Source: Halospina denitrificans
GTDB lineage: Bacteria; Pseudomonadota; Gammaproteobacteria; Pseudomonadales; Oleiphilaceae
Reading direction: 5' to 3'
Assembly: GCF_004364635.1 (NCBI RefSeq)
Contig: NZ_SOAX01000003.1
Location: 373,538 to 437,537, forward strand
DNA length: 64,000 nucleotides
The notes beneath the pieces were generated by a model. It worked only from the letters and a program-made list of their open reading frames with translations. It did no database searches and was not told the origin of the DNA. The translations under genes and the position numbers were made by a program. Below, piece after piece: positions 18,405 to 26,333 of this stretch. The stretch's first letter is position 1. Each line of letters opens with the position of its first letter.

Positions 18405-20075
18405 TCAGTCTTCCCAGATGATCGTCTGGCTCCGGCTGTACCAGTCGTCCATCTTGTTCTGGTAGGCATCCTCGACCACATTGCGCTTGAGCTTCATCGT
18501 GGGCGTCAGGAAGTTGTTCTCAATGGTCCACTCATCACGCACGACCACCATGAACTTCAGCTGCTCGTGCGGGTCCAGACCCTGGTTCACCTCCTCCATC
18601 AGGTGCTCCAGCTGTTTATCCACCTCCTTGCGGTAATTCGGGTTTGAGATCCGCGGGCGGACGTCCTCGCCCAGCATCACCAACGCATAGGGGCTGGTCT
18701 GGTTTGCCCCGCTCACACAGGCCACTTCCACCATCGGGTGCGCCACCAGCTCGTTCTCGATCGGCGCCGGCGCCACATACTTACCCTTGCTGGTCTTGAA
18801 GATCTCCTTGATCCGGCCCGTCAGCTTGAGCCGCTTGAGCTCATCCTCCTCGCCCTTGTCACCGGTGGCGAGGAAACCATCCTCGGTCATGGTCTCGGCC
18901 GTCTTCTCCGGGTCCCGGTAGTAACCCATCATGGTTGCCGGGCTGCGGACCTGCACCTCGCCTTCCTCGGTGATGCGGGTCTCCACCCCGGGCAGGGGTT
19001 CGCCCACATAACCGGTGCGCGAGCGCCCTGGCATGGACATGTGAGAATAGGCAAAGTTCTCGGACATGCCATAGCCCTCAAGCAGCTCCAGCCCCAGGCG
19101 CCGGTACCACTCCAGGATCTCGCCGGCCAGCGGCGCGGACCCGCTTCCCGCGAATTTCACGTGCTCAAGCCCGAGGTTGGTCAGGATCTTCTTCTTGATC
19201 ACGCGGTTCAGCAGCGGAATCTTCAGCAGCCGATCCAGCTTTTCGGGCGGCATCTTCTGGAAGACGCCGGCCTGGAACTTCGTCCAGATCCGCGGCACCG
19301 CAAGGAAGAGCGTGGGTTTGGCGCGCTGCAGGTCCTGCAGGAAGGTATCCAGCGTCTGCGCGAAATACAGGTGGAAGCCCGCGTAGAGCGACCCCAACTC
19401 CACAACGAAGCGTTCGAACACATGGGCAAGCGGCAGATAGGACAGCATGCGCTCATCCGGCGTCACATCCAGCGCCTGGATGCAGCCTTCCGCCGCATAG
19501 GCCATGTTGGCAAAACTCAGCATCACGCCCTTGGGTTTACCGGTACTACCCGAGGTGTAGACGATGGTCGCCATCTCATCCGGATCGCGTTCGGCCACCG
19601 GCTGCAATGGTGACTGCTGGGCCACGATCTCGTTCCAGGTGGGAAAGTCCGTCTCCGGGCTCAGTGGGTAGGAGATGCAGTGCATCGTCTCGGGAACACC
19701 CGGCTTCATCATCTCCCAGTCATCCAGCTTCCCCACAAAGGCCACTTCGGCCCCGCTGTGATCCAGGATATAGCGAACGGTCTCAGCGTTGAGCGTGGGA
19801 TAGAGTGGCACGGAGACATGGCCGGCCATCCAGATGGCCCAGTCGGACATGATCCAGTGCGCGCAGTTCTTGGAGATAATCGCAATGCGGCTTCCCGCCG
19901 GCAGATCCATGGACTTGAGGTAAGTCGCCATGCGCCGCGCTTCGCCCACAGCCCGCCGCCAGGTATAATCCACCACCTCACCATTGCCCATGGGCTGACT
20001 CAGGTAGATTTCCTGGGCCTTCTGCTCCTCCCAGTACTGAACCTTGTCCAGGGGCAGGCTGAGTTTTCTCGCCAT
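18405..20075 (-). CDS. Long-chain acyl-CoA synthetase, AMP-forming (FAA1/LACS type)
   Basis: Activates fatty acids to acyl-CoA through an acyl-AMP intermediate. The 556-residue product has the adenylate-forming core: P-loop TIVYTSGSTGKPKGVMLS, motif LLEGYGMSEN, ATGDKGEEDE and the hinge/lysine region LTGRIKEIFKTSKGKYVAP. It belongs to the eukaryote-like FAA1 branch rather than the FadD branch (LPLAHVFERFVVELG, then PRIWTKFQAGVF). The Shine-Dalgarno AAGGA precedes the ATG. It is divergent from the small zinc-ribbon gene at 20161. A role in fatty acid uptake or wax ester supply (compare the WS/DGAT at 62450) is inference. Confidence 0.93.
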   Translation of the reverse strand: MARKLSLPLDKVQYWEEQKAQEIYLSQPMGNGEVVDYTWRRAVGEARRMATYLKSMDLPAGSRIAIISKNCAHWIMSDWAIWMAGHVSVPLYPTLNAETVRYILDHSGAEVAFVGKLDDWEMMKPGVPETMHCISYPLSPETDFPTWNEIVAQQSPLQPVAERDPDEMATIVYTSGSTGKPKGVMLSFANMAYAAEGCIQALDVTPDERMLSYLPLAHVFERFVVELGSLYAGFHLYFAQTLDTFLQDLQRAKPTLFLAVPRIWTKFQAGVFQKMPPEKLDRLLKIPLLNRVIKKKILTNLGLEHVKFAGSGSAPLAGEILEWYRRLGLELLEGYGMSENFAYSHMSMPGRSRTGYVGEPLPGVETRITEEGEVQVRSPATMMGYYRDPEKTAETMTEDGFLATGDKGEEDELKRLKLTGRIKEIFKTSKGKYVAPAPIENELVAHPMVEVACVSGANQTSPYALVMLGEDVRPRISNPNYRKEVDKQLEHLMEEVNQGLDPHEQLKFMVVVRDEWTIENNFLTPTMKLKRNVVEDAYQNKMDDWYSRSQTIIWED

Positions 20076-20160
20076 TGAAATTATCCTTATTGTGGTTGTT
20101 TCAACTATGGGAGACTATACAAACAAAATGGTGTCTCAGAAACCCGATAATGGAGTGCCT

Positions 20161-20529
20161 ATGCTGGTCTGCACCAACTGCAGGCAGGGCCTGATGGACC
20201 CTATAAGAGATGACGAGGAACCCGAGTACACGGACCGCTACCAATGCGGCCACTGTGGCCATATCGCCACCATCCCCTCCGTGCTGATTGTCACCAGCCA
20301 GATCATCTCAGCCCTGCTTGGGGGCGGCATTACGGTCTACCTGTTGGTTCTTCATGGCGGCAACATGCTGCAACTCTGGCAGTATGGTGGCGAAGGGAGC
20401 CTGCTGCACGAGGGAGGGCTGGCAGTCGCCGCCCTGCTGCTGCTTGGCGGCTTTCTCTACATCATGGTCCGGGCCGCCAGCGGCATCGCACTGCGCGTAC
20501 GCTACCGCCAGCCCCAGGGCAGCAGCTAG
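20161..20529 (+). CDS. Small zinc-ribbon membrane protein, unknown function
   Basis: A 122-residue protein. Two CxxC pairs (CTNC at residues 4-7 and CGHC about 27 residues later) make a likely N-terminal zinc ribbon. Two hydrophobic segments follow (VLIVTSQIISALLGGGITVYLLVL and GLAVAALLLLGGFLYIMV as halves of a hairpin). The frame is open upstream to 20044, but the ATG at 20161 has GGAG five bases before it and starts just ahead of the cysteines. The gene ends 4 bases into the convergent ogt gene. Confidence 0.7.
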   Translation: MLVCTNCRQGLMDPIRDDEEPEYTDRYQCGHCGHIATIPSVLIVTSQIISALLGGGITVYLLVLHGGNMLQLWQYGGEGSLLHEGGLAVAALLLLGGFLYIMVRAASGIALRVRYRQPQGSS

Positions 20530-21074
20530 GCAAGCGCGCCCTCGGCATCAAGCAGCGCCTTCTTCCGTGCCGCTCCGCCCGCGTAATTACCCGTACCACC
20601 GCCGGAAGGGAGCACCCGGTGGCACGGCACCAGCACCGAGACCGGGTTATAGGCCACTGCCCGCCCTACCGCCTGGGCGGCGCCGGACTTGCCCAGCCGC
20701 GCGGCAATATCGCCGTAAGTCACCGTCTGCCCGGGCTGCAACCGAAGCAGCAACCGCCAGACGCTCTGCTGGAAGTCGGAGCCAATCATCTCCAGGGTTG
20801 GTATCCGTTTTCCTGTAACCTCAGGCCACTCCGCCAGCAGGGCCTGTAGTTCTTCAAGCCGGGCATCCGTCGGCTCCATCATTGCCGGCTTTTCACCCCA
20901 GAGCCGGGAAACCGCGTCCAGCTCTTCGTCCCGGCTTTCCGGATCATCGACAAACACCAGGCGCACCAGTGCATCGTCATGCCAGACCGTCAGCACCTCG
21001 CCCCAGGGGGAATTCAGGGTGCCGACCTCGACCCGCTCCGATTCCACCGGCTTCGCCAGCCAGATCACGTTCAT
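20526..21074 (-). CDS. ogt: Methylated-DNA--protein-cysteine methyltransferase Ogt
   Basis: Removes O6-alkyl groups from guanine in DNA by suicidal transfer to Cys151 in the VPCHRVLP motif. The 182-residue product has the helix-turn-helix segment TYGDIAARLGKSGAAQAVGRA and the terminal GGGTGNYAGGAARKKALL block. There is no Ada regulatory domain. Its ATG overlaps the stop of the upstream lipoprotein gene (ATGA at 21071-21074), so the pair forms an operon. It overlaps the convergent zinc-ribbon gene by 4 bases. Confidence 0.95.
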   Translation of the reverse strand: MNVIWLAKPVESERVEVGTLNSPWGEVLTVWHDDALVRLVFVDDPESRDEELDAVSRLWGEKPAMMEPTDARLEELQALLAEWPEVTGKRIPTLEMIGSDFQQSVWRLLLRLQPGQTVTYGDIAARLGKSGAAQAVGRAVAYNPVSVLVPCHRVLPSGGGTGNYAGGAARKKALLDAEGALA

Positions 21075-21622
21075 TGGCGCTCCTTCCTGTTCCCCATAAT
21101 GAGGACCTCGGTGCGATCCACATCCTCGGGGCCGAAATTCACCGCCCCGTCCTCAATGCTGTAGCTCAGCCGCCGCAACAGCGCCCGCCCGGACTGATGC
21201 TCCATATGGGCCACGACCATCTGGCTCCGGTCACGGGTATCCAGCAACTGCCCTTCCCCGGTGGCATAAACCACGAAGGCCACAATATCGTCACCCTGCG
21301 TCATGGCCCTGATGCTCTGAAAGATCAGGTCAAGCCGGTCCTCGTGGTCATCCCCGGCCCGCGGCGAGATATGGACGCCGCGCACGCCCCCGAGCCGGGA
21401 GAGCACAAAACCGCGCGGATAGAACGGCTCTGGCTCATTCACCAGCGCGTCGCGCACCACGGGCAGGGTCTCGCGCATCAAGCGATTCCAGGAGGCCATG
21501 GGCCGGTCATCCTGCACCTTCTCCGGCGGCGTCTGGCGCTGCATACTCTGGTCAACCGTGGTACAGCCGTTAACCACCACCATTGCGGCCAATGCAAGCA
21601 ACGCTGCAACAAAACGCATCAT
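21071..21622 (-). CDS. Lipoprotein of unknown function upstream of ogt
   Basis: About 183 residues from the ATG at 21620-21622. A GTG 12 bases upstream is also in frame, but AAGGAA lies between them and fits the ATG starts better. A signal peptide ends in lipobox VVNGC. The mature part has no domain that I recognise; a basic segment GGVRGVHISPRAGDDHEDRLD and an alpha/beta C-terminal half (SQMVVAHMEHQSGRALLRRLSY) are visible. It is translationally coupled to ogt by a 4-base overlap. The stretch 21623-21803 upstream has no gene. Confidence 0.7.
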   Translation of the reverse strand: MMRFVAALLALAAMVVVNGCTTVDQSMQRQTPPEKVQDDRPMASWNRLMRETLPVVRDALVNEPEPFYPRGFVLSRLGGVRGVHISPRAGDDHEDRLDLIFQSIRAMTQGDDIVAFVVYATGEGQLLDTRDRSQMVVAHMEHQSGRALLRRLSYSIEDGAVNFGPEDVDRTEVLIMGNRKERQ

Positions 21623-21689
21623 GGGTTCCTTCACCGTAATCCCGCCCTGAAAGAGACAGCATAACCGATTCCGCCGCCGTGATCAGCAA

Positions 21690-21705
21690 ACACTATATCT
21701 AGTAA
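21690..21705. promoter_or_regulatory. NrdR-box-like site, distal
   Basis: ACACTATATCTAGTAA matches the NrdR box acaCwATATATwGtgt at 13 of 16 positions. It lies about 390 bases upstream of the nrdJa start and 120 bases upstream of the promoter-proximal pair. No second box sits at the usual 31-32 base phase next to it, so it may be a solitary or accidental site. Confidence 0.5.
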
Positions 21706-21803
21706 TCGCTGATTGACAGCAACACCACGCGAACCACTCAGCCCCCACGGATCAACAACCTGGCGCCCATCAAAAATTTCATCTCTCCGTCCCGGATTTT
21801 TTC

Positions 21804-21871
21804 TTGACACTATTCGGACCTGGACCACAATATACAGGCATCAACAACAACAAAAAGCCGATATATTGGGG
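21804..21871 (+). promoter_or_regulatory. nrdJ promoter with paired NrdR-box-like sites
   Basis: A consensus TTGACA (21804-21809) is followed after 17-18 bases by an A+T-rich -10 region (CAATAT). Overlapping it are two NrdR-box-like 16-mers at 21825-21840 (CCACAATATACAGGCA, 11/16) and 21856-21871 (11/16; core CGATATATTG). Their starts are 31 bases apart, three helical turns, which is the known geometry for tandem NrdR boxes. NrdR, with its ATP-cone, is the general repressor of ribonucleotide reductase genes. The resulting leader to the nrdJa ATG would be about 240 bases. Confidence 0.65.
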
Positions 21872-22011
21872 TAAACAAAAATGACACCGCGTGTCAACAG
21901 GCCGGCATTCTCGCCGCTACCGCCCTCATTCCCGCTTATCATGGCGCCATATTCCCGCCGGAGGACCGTCACTCCGGGGCTCGGCGGCCCATGATCACCG
22001 ATTGAACGAAA

Positions 22012-22027
22012 ACACAATATATGGTGG
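22012..22027. promoter_or_regulatory. NrdR-box-like site, proximal
   Basis: ACACAATATATGGTGG matches the NrdR consensus at 14 of 16 positions, the best in the window. It lies 51 bases upstream of the nrdJa ATG. No phased partner was seen, so it may mark a second promoter or an additional half of the operator array. The rest of 21872-22077 contains no gene that I can support. Confidence 0.55.
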
Positions 22028-22077
22028 TTGCACCGAGCAACCATTTTGATAAACACCAGGGACACCGAGGCCTTTAC

Positions 22078-25000
22078 ATGAACGCCAAGATTCAGGATCT
22101 CACCAACAACATCCCGTTTCAGGAAACCTCCAAAGACATCTGGGAAAGCAAGTACCAGTTGAAGACCAAGGCCGGTGAACCGGTCGACAAGGAGATCGAG
22201 GACACCTACACCCGGGTTGCTGAAGCCCTGGCCTCGGTGGAAACGGCCAAGAAGAAGGACAAGGTCCTCAAGGACTTCGTCTGGGCGCTGCGTAACGGCG
22301 CCATCCCGGCCGGGCGCATCATCTCCAACGCCGGCGCGGAAGCGCACAAGCCGTCCACGTCCACCATCAACTGTACCGTCTCCGGTACGGTCAAGGACTC
22401 CATGGACAACATCCTGGTGAAGAACCACGAGGCGGGCCTCACACTGAAGGCCGGCTGCGGCATTGGCTATGAGTTCTCCACCCTGCGCCCGCGCGGCGCG
22501 TACGTGGCCGGCGCCGGCGCCACCACCTCCGGCCCGCTGTCGTTCATGGACATCTTCGACCGCATGTGCTTCACCGTCTCCTCCGCCGGCGGGCGCCGTG
22601 GCGCGCAGATGGCCACCTTCGACGTGCACCACCCGGACATCATCGACTTCATCGAAGCCAAGCGCGAAGACGCCCGCCTGCGCCAGTTCAACCTCTCGCT
22701 GCTGATCACCGAAGACTTCATCGAGGCCGTTAAGAACGACACCGACTGGCAACTCTCCTTCCCCGTCTCCAGCGAGGAAGTCGAGAAGGAAGGCCTGGAC
22801 CTGAACGACCCGAAACAGTTCGTCTACCGCGACTTCCCGGTCAAGGAAGGCTACGTCACCGACGGCAAGGGCCGCGTCGCCTGCCGGATCTACCGCACCC
22901 TCAAGGCGCGCGCGATCTGGGACAAGATCATGTCCTCCACCTACGACTACGCCGAGCCGGGCTTCATCCTGATCGACAAGGTCAACCGGATGAACAACAA
23001 CTGGTTCTGCGAGAACATCCGCGCTACCAACCCGTGCGTGACCGCCGACACCTGGGTCCAGACCAGCAAGGGCCCGCGCCAGGTGAGCGAGCTGATCGGC
23101 AAGCCCTTTACCGCCATGGTCGACGGCCAGCCCCATGACAGCGGCGCGGAAGGCTTCTTCCACACCGCCGACAAGGAAACCGTCACGCTCAGGACCGCCG
23201 AAGGCCACGAGCTGCAGCTGACCAGCGATCACCGCGTGCGCCGCGTCAGCGCCTTCACCCGCCACCGCACCGAGACCGAATGGTGCGCCGCCGGCGAACT
23301 GACCCAGGGCGACCGCGTCCTGCTCAACGATCACCGTGAGATGGCAGACTGGGAAGGCGAGCGCACAGAACAGGAAGGCTACCTCCTCGGCCTGCTGGTC
23401 GGCGACGGCACCCTGAAGGACGACAAGGCCGTTCTCTCCGTCTGGAAGCCCGCCATGGCCGCCAACGGCGGCCCCACCGCCTCGGGCGTGGACGCCATGA
23501 TGAGCTACGCCGAAGAAGCCGTGCGCACCCTGCCCCACCGCAGCGACTTCAGCGGCTGGCAGACCGTTGGTGGCCGCAACGAATACCGCCTGGCCACTGC
23601 CGCCCTGAAGCAGCTTGCCTCGGACGCCGGCATGGCACCGGGCAACAAGGCCATCACGCCCGAGATCGAGAAAAGCTCCGCCGCCGCCTATCGCGGCTTC
23701 CTGCGCGGCTTCTTCGACGCGGACGGCTCCGTGCAGGGCAGCCAGGCCAAGGGCGTGAGCGTCCGCCTCGCCCAGTCTGACATGGGTCGCCTGCAGGCCG
23801 CCCAGCGCATGCTCCTGCGCCTGGGCATCGCCTCCACCATCTACCGTGACCGCCGCGCCGCCTCCGAAGCCACCCTGCCCGACGGCAAGGGCGGCCAGAG
23901 CGAGTACACCATCCAGCCGCAGCACGAGCTGGTCATCACCGGCGAGAACCTCAGCCGCTTCGCGGACCAGGTCGGCTTTGTGGACACGGACAAGCAGGCA
24001 CGCCTGAACAACAGCCTTGAAGGCTACCAGCGCAAGCTCAACCGTGAGCGCTTCGTGGCCCGTGTGACCGCCGTGGAAAAGGCCGGCTCCGAACCCGTCT
24101 ACGACGTACAGGTTCCTGGAATCAATGCTTTCGATGCTAATGGTATTCACGCTCACAATTGCGGAGAACAGCCATTACCGCCCTACGGAAGCTGCCTCCT
24201 GGGCTCGGTCAACCTCACCCGCTTCGTGGAGTTCCCCTTCACCGAGAAGGCGCGCTTCAACTACGAGAAGTACCGCCAGGTGGTGGGCATCTTCACCCGC
24301 ATGCTGGACAACGTGGTCGAGATCAACGGCCTGCCCCTGGACAAGCAGCGCCACGAGATTGAATACAAGCGCCGCCACGGCATGGGCATCCTGGGCCTGG
24401 GCTCCACGCTCACCATGCTGGGCATGCCCTACGGTTCCCCCGAGTCCGTGGCCTTCACCGAAGAAGTGAACAAGGAAATGGCCCTGGAAGGCTGGCGCGA
24501 AGGCGTCAAGCTGGCCGACGAGAAAGGCCCGGCGCCGATCATGAACGACGAGTTCGAGCTCACCGAGGAAATGCTCGAATGGCGCCCCGAGATGCGCGAA
24601 GACGGCTACAAGGCCGGCGACAAGGTGCCCGGCCGCATCCTGCACGCCCGCTACAGCCGCTACATGCAGAAAGTCGCCGAAGCCGAGCCGGAGCTGGTGG
24701 CGCAGATTGCCGAGAAAGGCGCACGCTTCACGCACCACACCTCCATCGCGCCCACGGGCACCATCTCGCTGTCGCTGGCCAACAACGCCAGTAACGGCAT
24801 CGAGCCCAGCTTCTCGCACCACTACTCACGCAACGTCATCCGCGAGGGCCGCAAGTCCAAGGAAAAGGTCGACGTCTTCTCCTACGAACTGCTGGCCTAC
24901 CGCGAGCTGATCAACGGTCGCGCCATGCCCTTCTCGGAAAACCCGGAAGAGCAGCTGCCCGAGTACTTCACCACTGCGGACGATGTCTCGCCCAAGCAGC

Positions 25001-25341
25001 ACGTGGACATCCAGGGCGCGGCCCAGAAATGGGTGGACTCCTCCATTTCCAAGACCGCCAACGTCCCCACGGACTTCGCCTACGAGGACTTCAAGGACAT
25101 CTACATGTACGCCTACGAACAGGGCCTGAAAGGCTGCACCACCTTCCGCTTCAACCCGGAAGCCTTCCAGGGCGTACTCGTAAAGCAGAAGGACCTCGAA
25201 GGCACACAATACGAATTCACGCTGGCAGACGGCAGTACCGTGAAAGTGAGCGGCGATGAGGACATTGAGTACGACGGCGAGATCCACAACGCCGCCAACC
25301 TCTTCGATGCGCTCAAGGAAGGCACCTACGGTAAGTACTGA
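22078..25341 (+). CDS. nrdJa: Adenosylcobalamin-dependent ribonucleotide reductase NrdJa, with intein
   Basis: Class II ribonucleotide reductase large part, reducing ribonucleotides with adenosylcobalamin and independent of oxygen. Start ATG 22078 has GAGG eight bases upstream. The precursor is 1087 residues; removing the 375-residue intein (320-694) leaves 712, in line with Pseudomonas-type NrdJa. Extein motifs are TSTINCTVSG, GCGIGYEFS and FDRMCFTVSSAGGRRGAQ, NP joined to CGEQPLPPYGSC (the NxCxE catalytic motif restored on splicing), and APTGTISL. The C-terminal redox cysteines are absent and supplied by NrdJb 29 bases downstream. Regulation by NrdR is suggested by upstream boxes. Whether splicing occurs is inferred from intact splice motifs. 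Confidence 0.96.
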   Translation: MNAKIQDLTNNIPFQETSKDIWESKYQLKTKAGEPVDKEIEDTYTRVAEALASVETAKKKDKVLKDFVWALRNGAIPAGRIISNAGAEAHKPSTSTINCTVSGTVKDSMDNILVKNHEAGLTLKAGCGIGYEFSTLRPRGAYVAGAGATTSGPLSFMDIFDRMCFTVSSAGGRRGAQMATFDVHHPDIIDFIEAKREDARLRQFNLSLLITEDFIEAVKNDTDWQLSFPVSSEEVEKEGLDLNDPKQFVYRDFPVKEGYVTDGKGRVACRIYRTLKARAIWDKIMSSTYDYAEPGFILIDKVNRMNNNWFCENIRATNPCVTADTWVQTSKGPRQVSELIGKPFTAMVDGQPHDSGAEGFFHTADKETVTLRTAEGHELQLTSDHRVRRVSAFTRHRTETEWCAAGELTQGDRVLLNDHREMADWEGERTEQEGYLLGLLVGDGTLKDDKAVLSVWKPAMAANGGPTASGVDAMMSYAEEAVRTLPHRSDFSGWQTVGGRNEYRLATAALKQLASDAGMAPGNKAITPEIEKSSAAAYRGFLRGFFDADGSVQGSQAKGVSVRLAQSDMGRLQAAQRMLLRLGIASTIYRDRRAASEATLPDGKGGQSEYTIQPQHELVITGENLSRFADQVGFVDTDKQARLNNSLEGYQRKLNRERFVARVTAVEKAGSEPVYDVQVPGINAFDANGIHAHNCGEQPLPPYGSCLLGSVNLTRFVEFPFTEKARFNYEKYRQVVGIFTRMLDNVVEINGLPLDKQRHEIEYKRRHGMGILGLGSTLTMLGMPYGSPESVAFTEEVNKEMALEGWREGVKLADEKGPAPIMNDEFELTEEMLEWRPEMREDGYKAGDKVPGRILHARYSRYMQKVAEAEPELVAQIAEKGARFTHHTSIAPTGTISLSLANNASNGIEPSFSHHYSRNVIREGRKSKEKVDVFSYELLAYRELINGRAMPFSENPEEQLPEYFTTADDVSPKQHVDIQGAAQKWVDSSISKTANVPTDFAYEDFKDIYMYAYEQGLKGCTTFRFNPEAFQGVLVKQKDLEGTQYEFTLADGSTVKVSGDEDIEYDGEIHNAANLFDALKEGTYGKY
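23035..24159 (+). other. Intein with LAGLIDADG homing endonuclease domain inside NrdJa
   Basis: A 375-residue protein-splicing element. It begins with Cys1 (CVTADTWVQTSKG, block A), has a block B TSDHRV, and ends in block F/G VYDVQVPGINAFDANGIHAHN, followed by extein Cys+1. The two dodecapeptide motifs YLLGLLVGDGTL and GFLRGFFDADGSV show a two-motif LAGLIDADG endonuclease, apparently intact. The insertion point is directly before the Cys of NPCGE, so the +1 splicing nucleophile is the catalytic thiyl-radical cysteine of the reductase. Bases 24110-24180 across the C-terminal junction are clearly A+T-richer in codon choice than the surroundings. Confidence 0.95.
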
Positions 25342-25370
25342 ACCGAATCCAGACTACGGAGACACGAACA

Positions 25371-26060
25371 ATGACCGTCCGAATTGAACAGAAAATCGTC
25401 GACCAGCGCGTGCTCAAGGACGAGAACGCCGCCAACGAAGAGCAGCAGGCGGCGAGCCCGGAAAACCAGCCGCTGGTGATGAACGAGCACATCGAACGGC
25501 CCGAGTTCCTGCTGGGAACCACCTACAAGATCAAGCCGCCGATCGATGACCACGCGATGTACATCACCATCAACGACATCATCCTCAACGAAGGCACCGA
25601 CCACGAAACCCGGCGACCCTACGAGGTGTTCATCAACTCCAAGAACATGGAGCACTTCCAGTGGGTGATCGCCCTCACCCGAGTGCTCTCCGCCGTGTTC
25701 CGCAAAGGCGGCGACGTGACCTTCCTGGTGGAAGAGCTGCGCTCCGTGCACGACCCCAGCGGCGGCTACTTCAAGAAAGGCGGCGTCTTCATGCCCTCGC
25801 TGGTGGCAGAGATCGGTTACATCATCGAGAAACACATGAAGGCCATCGGCCTGATTGAAACCGAAGAGATGAGCGAACTCACCCAGCGGATGATCGCCGA
25901 GAAAAAGGCCGCCTTCGAGGCCAATGGCGAACCCGCCTCCAACGCCGACGGCACCTACCCGCCCAACGCCACGGTCTGCGGCAAATGCCACACCAAGGCC
26001 ATGGTGATGATGGATGGGTGTGAGACCTGTCTTGCCTGCGGCGAGAGCAAGTGCGGCTAA
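25371..26060 (+). CDS. nrdJb: Class II ribonucleotide reductase accessory/C-terminal subunit NrdJb
   Basis: The 229-residue partner of NrdJa in the split class II enzyme found in Pseudomonas and relatives. It has a TSCPD-like central domain (PYEVFINSKNMEHFQWVIALTR) and a C-terminal cysteine cluster: CGKC, then CETCLACGESKCG, which provides the swinging redox cysteines that re-reduce the active site and possibly a zinc site. The ATG is preceded by CGGAGA. It follows nrdJa by 29 bases in one operon and is closed by a strong terminator. Confidence 0.93.
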   Translation: MTVRIEQKIVDQRVLKDENAANEEQQAASPENQPLVMNEHIERPEFLLGTTYKIKPPIDDHAMYITINDIILNEGTDHETRRPYEVFINSKNMEHFQWVIALTRVLSAVFRKGGDVTFLVEELRSVHDPSGGYFKKGGVFMPSLVAEIGYIIEKHMKAIGLIETEEMSELTQRMIAEKKAAFEANGEPASNADGTYPPNATVCGKCHTKAMVMMDGCETCLACGESKCG

Positions 26061-26071
26061 CGCCGGAAACC

Positions 26072-26107
26072 AAACCCCCTGCGGTGTGAGCCCAGGGGGT
26101 TTTTTAT
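26072..26107 (+). terminator. Rho-independent terminator of nrdJab
   Basis: Stem AAACCCCCTG (26072-26081) pairs with CAGGGGGTTT (26093-26102) around an 11-base loop and is followed by a T-run. It begins 12 bases after the nrdJb stop. It marks the end of conserved sequence before the cassette block. Confidence 0.92.
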
Positions 26108-26333
26108 TGGGGCTGATTGAGTGCGGGTAAACGAGAACTCAAGATATTACATAACGAAGCGCCGACAAACCTCCAACTGCCTGATTCCTGAAAAGAAAGG
26201 CGGTCGGCAGACAGAAAAGGCGCTGGCGCTATACCGACGTCGCGAATATCAATAATAAAGAGTTCTAACCATTACCTGTTATGCCTGAAAACTTAACTGG
26301 ATCGCAGTCAATGGGTGTTTTTGAGGTTTTGCA
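26108..26333. other. Gene-free left flank of the cassette block
   Basis: No coding region is supported. The G+C content falls after about 26120. ACATAAC at about 26150 and GTTATGC at 26279-26285 are near-complementary and could be the R'' and R' ends of a long (about 135-base) attC, with GTTATGC as the entry point of the first cassette. The interior pairing is not convincing, so this is only a candidate. The promoter of the SEFIR gene is probably also here. Confidence 0.35.

Noticed and set aside
21635-22077. A cobalamin riboswitch in the long nrdJ leader
   Set aside because: No B12-box-like or conserved aptamer sequence was found; NrdR-type sites explain the region better, and nrdJ uses B12 rather than making it.
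21841-24156. A 771-codon open frame on the minus strand opposite nrdJa
   Set aside because: It is antisense to a clearly conserved enzyme and intein, is very rich in Gly, Val, Ala and Asp as expected from the complement of G+C-rich codons, and has no recognisable domain.
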